DNA of 5,310 bases from Pseudomonadota bacterium (GTDB taxonomy: Bacteria > Pseudomonadota > Alphaproteobacteria > Rhizobiales > Xanthobacteraceae), in the NCBI GenBank assembly GCA_023387695.1, contig JAEWHT010000399.1, positions 1 to 5,310 of the forward strand. Direction: 5' to 3'. Shown piece by piece: positions 1 through 4,726 of the stretch. How positions within the stretch are numbered: the stretch's first letter is position 1; each line of letters starts with the position of its first letter. The translations under genes and the position numbers were made by a program. The notes beneath the pieces are model-generated. The model saw only the letters and a list, made by a program, of their open reading frames with translations. It searched no databases and was not told the DNA's origin.

Positions 1-998
1 TAGCCCGACATGATGAAGGTATCGATGCCGATGTCCTGATACTCCTTGATGCGCGCGGCAACCGTCTGGGCATCGCCGACCAGCGCTGTACCGGCACCAC
101 CACGCACGAGGCCGACGCCGGCCCAGAGATTCGGCGCGATCTCGAGCTTGTCGCGCTTGCCACCATGCAGCTGCGCCATGCGTTGCTGGCCGACCGAGTC
201 CATCCGTGAAAAATTCTTTTGCGCGGTCGCGATGGTCTCGTCGCTGACATGCTTGATCAGCTCGTTCGCTGCGCGCCAGGCTTCTTCGTTGGTCTCGCGG
301 ACGATCACATGAAGCCGGATACCGAAGGAGAGCTTGCGGCCGCGCGCGCTAGCTACGTCCCTCACCTTCGCGACCTTCTCGGCGACCAAAGCCGGTGGCT
401 CGCCCCAGGTGAGATATTTGTCGACGGTGTCGACGGCGACGTCGATGCCGGCATCAGATGAACCGCCAAAATACAGCTGCGGCCGCGGCGACTGCACGGG
501 ATGAAACAGCAGCTTGCCGTCCTCGATGCGGATATGCTTGCCCTCGACATTCACGGTCTTGCCGGCGAGGAGATCGCTATAGACGTTGAGGAACTCGCGC
601 GTGACCTCGTAGCGTTCGTCATGGCCGAGGAAGATGCCGTCGCCCTTATTCTCGACGGGATCGCCGCCGGTGACGACGTTGACGAGCAGCCGGCCATTGG
701 TGACGCGGTCGAGCGTCGCGGTCATGCGCGCGGCGACCGTCGGCGATTGCAGGCCGGGCCGGACGGCGACGAGATAACGCAGACGCTCGGTGAATGGCGC
801 GACGCTGGAGGCGACGATCCAGGAATCCTCGCAGGAGCGTCCGGTCGGAAGCAGCACGCCGTAATAGCCGAGTTGGTCGGCAGCCTGCGCGACCTGGCGC
901 AGATAGTTGAAATTGACCTCGCGGCCACCGATGCCGGTGCCGAGATAGCGACCGTCGCCGTGCGTCGGCAGGAACCAGAGGATGTTGCTCTTGCTCAT
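1..998 (-). CDS. ssuD: FMNH2-dependent alkanesulfonate monooxygenase SsuD (3' end beyond window)
   Basis: SsuD uses FMNH2, supplied by a separate NAD(P)H flavin reductase, and O2 to split alkanesulfonates into an aldehyde and sulfite in the cytoplasm. It belongs to the bacterial luciferase-like (LLM) flavin monooxygenase superfamily. The visible 332 residues follow E. coli SsuD closely: FLPTHGDGRYLGT (9-21), PTGRSCEDSW (51-60) with the conserved Cys at 56, SPTVAARMTATLDR (85-98), LYFGGSSD (175-182), LTWGEPP (196-202), FGIRLHVIVRETNEEAW (225-241) with the active-site Arg228/His230 pair, SVGQQRMA (268-275) and GLVRGGAGTALVGD (296-309) with the loop Arg at 299. The family is usually about 380-390 residues, so roughly 50 C-terminal residues lie beyond the left edge. 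The last two bases (TA) fit the conserved Tyr of SGYPH. The ATG at 998 has AGGAG seven bases upstream (complement of 1006-1010). It is the promoter-distal visible gene of the ssu operon. No frameshift is seen. Confidence 0.96.
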   Translation of the reverse strand, partial: MSKSNILWFLPTHGDGRYLGTGIGGREVNFNYLRQVAQAADQLGYYGVLLPTGRSCEDSWIVASSVAPFTERLRYLVAVRPGLQSPTVAARMTATLDRVTNGRLLVNVVTGGDPVENKGDGIFLGHDERYEVTREFLNVYSDLLAGKTVNVEGKHIRIEDGKLLFHPVQSPRPQLYFGGSSDAGIDVAVDTVDKYLTWGEPPALVAEKVAKVRDVASARGRKLSFGIRLHVIVRETNEEAWRAANELIKHVSDETIATAQKNFSRMDSVGQQRMAQLHGGKRDKLEIAPNLWAGVGLVRGGAGTALVGDAQTVAARIKEYQDIGIDTFIMSG

Positions 999-1005
999 TG
1001 ATGTG

Positions 1006-1010
1006 CTCCT
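1006..1010 (-). promoter_or_regulatory. ssuD ribosome binding site overlapping the upstream stop codon
   Basis: The minus strand reads TAGGAGCACATCAATG. AGGAG sits seven bases before the ssuD ATG, and its first two bases (AG) are also the last two bases of the TAG stop codon of the 28-codon ORF. A ribosome ending the small ORF would therefore stand on the ssuD initiation site, which is a typical layout for translational coupling. The site and overlap are read directly; the coupling is inferred. Confidence 0.8.
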
Positions 1011-1095
1011 AGCCGTAGGACGTGCCGACAGCGGCAGCGACGATTCCGATCGACAGGGCGATAGCTGCGACCAGGCGTTGAAGGATGCGCCTCAT
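1009..1095 (-). CDS. 28-residue hydrophobic small protein between ssuA and ssuD
   Basis: This short ORF fills most of the gap between ssuA and ssuD. It starts at an ATG with a good Shine-Dalgarno, GAGAGG seven bases upstream (complement of 1103-1108). It has a basic N-terminus (MRRILQR), then an uninterrupted hydrophobic stretch at about residues 8-24 (LVAAIALSIGIVAAAVG), then TSYG and a TAG stop. This looks like a single-pass membrane peptide or a bare signal-peptide-like sequence with no mature domain. It starts 38 bases after the ssuA stop and ends 10 bases before the ssuD start. Its well-formed RBS and its overlap with the ssuD SD argue for real translation. It could be a membrane microprotein of the sulfonate importer, a translational coupler, or a remnant; no function is assigned. 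I do not recognise a named family. Confidence 0.6.
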   Translation of the reverse strand: MRRILQRLVAAIALSIGIVAAAVGTSYG

Positions 1096-1133
1096 ATTGG
1101 GACCTCTCGAGATGGGAAGATTGGTTGGAACGA

Positions 1134-2084
1134 TCACGCTGCCGGGTTGCGCCAGACGATGTCGCGGATGACGATCGGCTTCGGGATCAGGCCGAGCTTG
1201 TGGAAGCGGTCTGCGACGCCCTGCTGGGTCGTGATAATGTCGTCGGTGACCGGGCCGATCACGAAATTTGCGCGCTCGGCCGCAACCGTCTGGATGTCCA
1301 GGGGAACGCCGGTGATTGCGGCCAGCGACTTGGCAACCTCGTCGCGGTGCCGCTCGGCCCATTGACCGGTCGCGGTGGTCACGTCGACGATCTGTTGCAG
1401 AATCGCACTGTTGTTCTTCGCGAACTCGCGGTTGGCGATGTAGAAGGAATTCGTCTTGGTGATCTCGCGCGCGTTGACGAGGATGCGGCCGTTCTGCTTG
1501 GTCTCACCGATCGCGAAGTAAGGATCCCAGATCGCCCAGGCCTCAATGCTGCCATTGGCGAAGGCGGGACCGGCGTCCGGCGGCGTCAGATAGACCGGCG
1601 TGATGTCGGCGTAGGTGAGGCCCGCCTTCTCCAGCGTCTGCACCACGACATTGTGGGCGCTGGAGCCCTTGGTGAAACCGACGCGCTTGCCCTTCAGGTC
1701 CGCGATGGAGCGGATCGGCGAATCCTTCGGCACCAGGATGCCTTGGCCGTTGGTGATGGGCTGGCCGGCGGCATAGACAATCGCCGCGCCCGCGGCCTGG
1801 GCGAACACCGGCGGGGAATCGCCGACCGCACCGTAATCGACGCTGCCGACATTCATCGCCTCCATCATCGGAGGGCCCGAGGAGAACTCGACCCATTTCA
1901 CCGCGATACCTTGCGGAGCGAAATGTTTTTCCAAGGTCGCGCGTTGGCGCGTGATGACCAGCACGCCGGTCTTCTGGTAGCCGATACGAATTTCCTTCAG
2001 CGCGCCTTGCGCATTCGCGCGCGGTGCAAATGCAGCGGCTGCCGCAGTTCCAACGGACAATTTGAGGAAGTCCCGACGTTGCAT
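1134..2084 (-). CDS. ssuA: Aliphatic sulfonate ABC transporter substrate-binding protein SsuA
   Basis: This is the periplasmic binding protein of the SsuABC importer, which delivers alkanesulfonates to the membrane permease. The 316-residue product begins MQRRDFLKLSVG, a twin-arginine (Tat)-type signal with R3-R4 followed by FLKL. An Ala-rich core follows, with likely cleavage after ANA at residue 25. The mature part has NMT1/SsuA-family features: IRIGYQKTGVLVI (32-44), SSGPPMMEAMNVGSVDYGAVGD (68-89), PKDSPIRSIADLKGKRVGFTKGSSAH (119-144), and a second-lobe segment GSIEAWAIWDPYF (178-190). I chose the ATG at 2084 because GGGAG (complement of 2091-2095) lies six bases upstream. An in-frame ATG at 2117 would add 11 residues ahead of the Tat motif and has no clear SD. 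The position ahead of ssuD supports sulfonates rather than nitrate or taurine as ligands, but the exact ligand is not readable. Confidence 0.93.
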   Translation of the reverse strand: MQRRDFLKLSVGTAAAAAFAPRANAQGALKEIRIGYQKTGVLVITRQRATLEKHFAPQGIAVKWVEFSSGPPMMEAMNVGSVDYGAVGDSPPVFAQAAGAAIVYAAGQPITNGQGILVPKDSPIRSIADLKGKRVGFTKGSSAHNVVVQTLEKAGLTYADITPVYLTPPDAGPAFANGSIEAWAIWDPYFAIGETKQNGRILVNAREITKTNSFYIANREFAKNNSAILQQIVDVTTATGQWAERHRDEVAKSLAAITGVPLDIQTVAAERANFVIGPVTDDIITTQQGVADRFHKLGLIPKPIVIRDIVWRNPAA

Positions 2085-2094
2085 TCCAAACTCC

Positions 2095-2110
2095 CGGCCA
2101 AGCACGGCCG
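2095..2110 (-). promoter_or_regulatory. Small hairpin abutting the ssuA Shine-Dalgarno
   Basis: On the minus strand, CGGCC and GGCCG form a 5-bp all-GC stem around a six-base loop, GTGCTT. The last G of the stem is the first base of the GGGAG SD (complement of 2091-2095). Such a stem could hold the SD exposed, or partly mask it. The pairing is read directly; any role is inferred. A similar arrangement precedes the P450 gene. Confidence 0.35.
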
Positions 2111-2111
2111 T

Positions 2112-2137
2112 CATCATTCATGTTGCAAAGAATGATG
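2112..2137. repeat. 8-bp inverted repeat upstream of ssuA
   Basis: CATCATTC at 2112-2119 and its exact reverse complement GAATGATG at 2130-2137 are separated by ten bases that contain TTGCAA. The repeat lies 28-53 bases upstream of the chosen ssuA start, in what should be the transcribed leader. It covers the stop codon of the possible leader ORF and the alternative ATG at 2117. It could be a protein-binding site or an RNA stem-loop; which of these, if either, is not shown by the sequence. Confidence 0.45.
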
Positions 2138-2210
2138 GTGCGGAGCGGGAGAGGTGTCGAGACATCCGAGAAAATAGCGATGCGAGCACTGCGCGCGTGG
2201 CGCGGCGCAT
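2118..2210 (-). CDS. Possible 30-codon leader peptide ORF upstream of ssuA
   Basis: This short ORF lies in the ssuA leader and runs from an ATG (complement of 2208-2210) to a TGA (complement of 2118-2120). Seven bases upstream of the ATG is GAAAG, a weak Shine-Dalgarno. The product is Arg- and Ser-rich, with MRRATRAVLASLF at the start and SRMSRHLSRSAPSFFAT at the end. It has six Ser and six Arg in 30 residues, and no recognisable domain. Its stop directly abuts the alternative ssuA ATG at 2117 and lies inside the 8-bp inverted repeat, a layout compatible with a regulatory leader peptide. The same frame is open further upstream to an ATG at 2327, but nothing favours that start. It may equally be a chance ORF in GC-rich DNA. 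Confidence 0.25.
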   Translation of the reverse strand: MRRATRAVLASLFSRMSRHLSRSAPSFFAT

Positions 2211-2309
2211 GATTAATCTTTCAAGCGCGCGCGATGATGCAGACGGAATTTTTCCGCACGCGAATGTGAGAGCGCGCGCAAGCCGAATGAAAACCGCGAA
2301 ACAACCCCA

Positions 2310-2329
2310 TGCACAGTAGCCCTGCACAG
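2310..2329. repeat. TGCACAG direct repeat in the ssuA upstream region
   Basis: TGCACAG occurs at 2310-2316 and again at 2323-2329, a 13-bp period with six bases between. CCCAT before the first copy and ATGGG after the second form an additional short inverted flank. The pair lies about 230-240 bp upstream of ssuA. It could be a tandem operator; chance occurrence of one 7-mer pair is also possible. Confidence 0.3.
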
Positions 2330-2433
2330 GAAATGGGCAGAATGCTGATTATCGGAATTCCAGTTTGACACGTCGGGCAAAACAGGAGCAAGGTGGCATG
2401 ATGGCGGCGCTCGGGTGGACGGCCCCTGCCCGC

Positions 2434-3603
2434 CTAATGCAGCCATCGCACCGGCAAATTCTGCAAGCCTCGGAACGCCCAGCCGCCGATCCGCACGGGC
2501 TCGTCGTCGGCGATCTCGAGATGCCTGGCGCGGGCGAACAGCGTCGGCAGCGCGACATCGGCAATCATGGCGCGCGATGCCCAGGCACCGGCGCAGAAAT
2601 GCGGACCGGCGCCGAAGGCAACGCTCTTCGAGGTGTCACGGCGCACGTCGAATTCGTCGGCGCGCTCGAAATGCTTCTCGTCACGGTTGGCGGAACCGAA
2701 CATCAGGAACACGCGCTCGTCGGTCGCGAACGACACGTCGCGAATGGACCACGGCTTTGCAATCCGCCGCGGAGACATGCCGATCGGCGAGATCCAGCGG
2801 GCGTATTCCTCGAACGCCGCGAGCCATGTCACCTCGCCCTTGCGCACGAGATCGAGTTGCTCGGGATGCGTCAGCAGCGCCCACACCGTGCCGGCAATGG
2901 CCTTGCGCGGCTCGTTCTGGCCGCCGGAGATCGCGAGTTTGACGTTTGCGCGCACGCTCTCCATCGGCATGCCCGAAGCAAGGAGGACACCGAGAATGCT
3001 TTGGTCAGGGTTCTTGTGCATCACCGGCAGGATGTCGTCGATCGCGGCATCGATCCCCGATGTCGCGGCATTGCAGCGCGCTTCGACCGCGGGATCGCCG
3101 CCGTAATTAGCGATGCCCTCGATCATGCCCTGCGACCACGCATCCATGTCCGCAAAGCCGATATTGGTCAGCCCGGTGATCGACTTCAGGCATTCGCCGG
3201 AGAACGGCAGCGCGAAGTCGCGCATGAAATCGATCCGGCTGTCCGGCGCGATCGCATCGATGATGCGATCCGCATGCGCCTGGAACAATGCGGTCCAGTG
3301 CGCCTTCACCGTCTTCGGCGACACCGTCGGAAACATCGCGCGCCGCTCGACCTGATGCGCCTCGCCGTCCTTGCGCATCATGTTGTGACCCATCAGCCGG
3401 TTCATCAGGCCGGCGGGCTGGTGCGAGGAGAACACGTCGATCTGCTTCTCGGAGATCGAGATGTCGTCGCGGCTCGCCAGAAGCGTCGAGCCAAGCTGCG
3501 GCACGAACGCGATCGGCGCCTCCTTGCGCAGCTTTGCAAGCATCGGATAGGGGTCGGCCCAGAACGCGTTGGGGTCGATGTCGATGCGCGGCGCGGTGCT
3601 CAA
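2434..3603 (-). CDS. Cytochrome P450 monooxygenase, soluble bacterial class
   Basis: This is a heme-thiolate monooxygenase, probably cytoplasmic and dependent on a ferredoxin and reductase that are not encoded here. The complete 389-residue product has the usual length of soluble bacterial P450s and no membrane anchor. Visible landmarks are the C-helix region with H83 and R87/R88, the ExxR pair E266-R269 in EEYAR, PRR at 278-280, a FGSANRDEKHFERADEFDVRR stretch (302-322), and the heme loop FGAGPHFCAG (330-339) with Cys337 as iron ligand. The I-helix reads SGGQNEPR (226-233). Relative to P450cam GGLDT, the acid-alcohol pair Asp251-Thr252 is replaced by Asn-Glu. The start is TTG at 3603, chosen because GGGGAG (complement of 3610-3615) lies six bases upstream and the next Met is residue 21. 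Substrate and CYP family are not assigned. Its neighbours give no clear pathway. Confidence 0.94.
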   Translation of the reverse strand: MSTAPRIDIDPNAFWADPYPMLAKLRKEAPIAFVPQLGSTLLASRDDISISEKQIDVFSSHQPAGLMNRLMGHNMMRKDGEAHQVERRAMFPTVSPKTVKAHWTALFQAHADRIIDAIAPDSRIDFMRDFALPFSGECLKSITGLTNIGFADMDAWSQGMIEGIANYGGDPAVEARCNAATSGIDAAIDDILPVMHKNPDQSILGVLLASGMPMESVRANVKLAISGGQNEPRKAIAGTVWALLTHPEQLDLVRKGEVTWLAAFEEYARWISPIGMSPRRIAKPWSIRDVSFATDERVFLMFGSANRDEKHFERADEFDVRRDTSKSVAFGAGPHFCAGAWASRAMIADVALPTLFARARHLEIADDEPVRIGGWAFRGLQNLPVRWLH

Positions 3604-3609
3604 GGCTGT

Positions 3610-3628
3610 CTCCCCGGATTTTCTCCGG
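3610..3628 (-). promoter_or_regulatory. P450 gene SD with adjoining hairpin, supporting the TTG start
   Basis: The minus strand carries GGGGAG (complement of 3610-3615) six bases before the TTG. Directly upstream, CCGGA-GAAAA-TCCGG (complement of 3614-3628) forms a 5-bp stem with a five-base A-rich loop, and its last two bases belong to the SD. The strong SD is the main reason to accept TTG as the start. Whether the hairpin forms or modulates translation is inference. Confidence 0.5.
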
Positions 3629-3654
3629 CCAGACTAGCGAGCTCCACCGCCGGC

Positions 3655-3680
3655 GTCTGTCCCTAGCGATGGGGACGGAC
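3655..3680. repeat. Imperfect inverted repeat in the divergent intergenic region
   Basis: GTCTGTCCC at 3655-3663 and GGGACGGAC at 3672-3680 are complementary over nine bases with one mismatch, which would be a G-U pair in RNA, around an eight-base spacer. It lies 52-77 bases upstream of the P450 TTG. The size and symmetry would suit a dimeric repressor operator or a leader hairpin, but no regulator gene is in the window to link to it. Confidence 0.35.
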
Positions 3681-3841
3681 GGCGTCGGGTCGGGCTCGCG
3701 AGCTCCCGCGCCACTTCAACTATTGGTATTTTGGCAACACCCTCACCGGAAACCACAACTTAAAGGGTATGGCGACTTGTCGCACCCCTCCTACGCCATG
3801 TTATGGGTTCCCTCGCAAGATTTTGCTTTTTGGGGGATGGA

Positions 3842-4579
3842 ATGCGTCGTTTCGCAGTTGTGGGAGCCGGATTACTTTCGATTACCTGGTTTACAGGAAC
3901 AGCTTCGGCCGCTGATCTTGCCGCGCGTCCTTATGTCAAGGCGCCGCCTATGCAGCAGGCCGCCTATGATTGGACTGGCTTCTACATCGGTGCCAATGGC
4001 GGTTACGGCTGGGCATCCTCAAAGCTGACTGCCCCCGGAAATCCTGACACTTCTTCCAGCCCGTCGGGCGGCTTCGCCGGGGGCCAACTCGGTTACAACT
4101 GGCAGACCGGAGCTATCGTGCTCGGCGTCGAGGGCGACGGTGATTGGGCCAATATCCGCGGTTCGACAAATTGCCCCGGCGCGGCGTTTGTCTGCGCGTC
4201 GAACACCCGTGCGCTCGCAACGCTTCGTGGACGCATCGGCTGGGCGGCTGGTCCGGTGTTGCTCTACGGGACCGCCGGTGGCGCATATGCCAACGAACGC
4301 TACACGGCGTTGACGCCGGCCGGCGGCGCCTTCGTCGGCACGACCGGAGTGAATGATGCAGACCGCTGGGGATACGCCGCGGGCGCAGGTGTCGAATACG
4401 GGTTCACGCCGAACTGGAGTGCCAAGGTCGAATACATGCACTACGGCTTCGACTCGACACGTGCTCCGCAAGGCACGTTGGCTCCGGGGCCCGTTCCGGT
4501 AGATCTGCACTTGAACATCGATACCGTCAAAGTGGGCGTGAACTATCGCTGGGGTGGGCCGGTGATCGCGAAGTACTGA
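3842..4579 (+). CDS. Outer-membrane beta-barrel protein (Omp25/RopB-like porin family)
   Basis: This is a small outer-membrane barrel of the OmpA-like 8-strand type that is multicopy in Bradyrhizobium and relatives; proteins of this group are thought to be mainly structural or surface-exposed. The 245-residue precursor starts MRRFAVVGAGLLS and has a signal peptide with cleavage after ASA at residue 23, giving a mature N-terminus ADLAARPYVKAPP. Gly/aromatic alternating strands follow: WTGFYIGANGGYGW (44-57), GGFAGGQLGYNW (76-87), IVLGVEGDGDW (92-102), LRGRIGWAAGPVLLYGTAGGAYA (128-150), GYAAGAGVEYGFTPNWSAKVEYMHYGF (177-203) and VKVGVNYRW (229-237), then the tail GGPVIAKY. Two Cys, 111 and 118, lie in a predicted external loop. 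The ATG at 3842 is preceded by GGGGGA (3832-3837). An in-frame ATG at 3803 would add 13 residues before the signal peptide and is less likely. Confidence 0.92.
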   Translation: MRRFAVVGAGLLSITWFTGTASAADLAARPYVKAPPMQQAAYDWTGFYIGANGGYGWASSKLTAPGNPDTSSSPSGGFAGGQLGYNWQTGAIVLGVEGDGDWANIRGSTNCPGAAFVCASNTRALATLRGRIGWAAGPVLLYGTAGGAYANERYTALTPAGGAFVGTTGVNDADRWGYAAGAGVEYGFTPNWSAKVEYMHYGFDSTRAPQGTLAPGPVPVDLHLNIDTVKVGVNYRWGGPVIAKY

Positions 4580-4591
4580 TGTCACTGTTCG

Positions 4592-4624
4592 CGATTAAGC
4601 CCCGGCATTGCCGGGGCTTAATCG
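4592..4624 (+). terminator. Strong hairpin terminator after the outer-membrane protein gene
   Basis: CGATTAAGCCCCGGC at 4592-4606 pairs perfectly with 4610-4624 (GCCGGGGCTTAATCG) around a three-base ATT loop, giving a 15-bp stem. It begins 13 bases after the TGA. The downstream bases are TTCGCG rather than a long T-tract, but the stem's own right arm contains CTTAAT, so termination is plausible. It is symmetric and could act in both directions; no convergent gene is visible. GTTCGCG occurs on both sides (4587-4593, 4624-4630). Confidence 0.85.
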
Positions 4625-4726
4625 TTCGCGCCGAATGTGTCCGACCTACAGCCAAACCTGCCCGCAACTTCATTCGATGGACAGTCAAACGCGTCCTGAA
4701 GAGTGACGACACGGACTGACATTAAG
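4625..4726. other. Short intergenic region before the unknown membrane protein
   Basis: About 100 bases lie between the terminator and the ATG at 4727. I see no clear -35/-10 pair, repeat or strong Shine-Dalgarno. Since the preceding hairpin is strong, the membrane-protein gene probably has its own promoter here, but it is not recognisable by eye. Confidence 0.4.

Larger units (their letters stand above)
2085..2433. other. Intergenic/leader region between the P450 gene and ssuA
   Basis: These 349 bases separate the end of the P450 gene from ssuA, both on the minus strand. The ssuA promoter is expected here, but I could not identify a convincing -35/-10 pair or a sigma-54 site. The region holds a possible 30-codon leader ORF (2118-2210), an 8-bp inverted repeat (2112-2137), a 5-bp hairpin touching the ssuA SD (2095-2110), and two TGCACAG copies (2310-2316, 2323-2329). 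It also holds short palindromes: GATTAATC at 2211-2218, CGGAA-TTT-TTCCG at 2244-2256, and GGAATTCC at 2354-2361. The segment around 2220-2280 is rich in GCGC. No terminator with a U-tract is visible after the P450 stop, so some read-through into ssuA cannot be excluded. Confidence 0.6.
3604..3841. other. Divergent intergenic region between the P450 and outer-membrane protein genes
   Basis: These 238 bases must carry the start signals of both divergent genes. No strong sigma-70 promoter is evident. The only plus-strand candidate I can offer is weak: TTGTCG at 3777-3782 and TTATGG at 3801-3806, 18 bases apart. Structures seen are the imperfect inverted repeat at 3655-3680, a palindrome GCGAC-TT-GTCGC at 3772-3783, and GCGAGCTCC repeated at 3637-3645 and 3698-3706. 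The half next to the P450 gene is GC-rich, while about 3715-3770 is richer in A and T, the likelier place for promoters. Confidence 0.5.

Noticed and set aside
1..2. ssuD as a truncated pseudogene
   Set aside because: The frame is open and conserved up to the edge, and the last two bases fit the expected Tyr codon; the truncation is by the window only.
501..1001. Plus-strand open frame of 166 codons opposite ssuD
   Set aside because: ssuD on the minus strand is continuous and conserved over the whole stretch; the plus frame has no domain signal.
1125..2135. Plus-strand open frame of 336 codons opposite ssuA
   Set aside because: Arg/Asp/Gly-rich low-complexity translation caused by the GC-rich complement of ssuA; the minus strand matches the SsuA family throughout.
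2365..2370. TTGACA on the plus strand as a -35 box
   Set aside because: No -10-like hexamer follows at 16-19 bases, and no plus-strand gene lies downstream.
2365..3666. Long plus-strand open frame of 433 codons opposite the P450 gene
   Set aside because: It is an antisense shadow of the P450 gene: the translation is His/Arg-rich with no recognisable domain, while the minus strand shows clear P450 motifs.
3842..4579. Functional coupling of the P450 and the outer-membrane protein as one system
   Set aside because: They are divergent with separate signals, and the barrel belongs to a multicopy housekeeping-type surface protein family; nothing in the sequence links them.
4019..4585. Minus-strand open frame of 188 codons opposite the outer-membrane protein gene
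   Set aside because: The plus-strand protein has a signal peptide and barrel strands; the minus frame reads as an antisense artefact.
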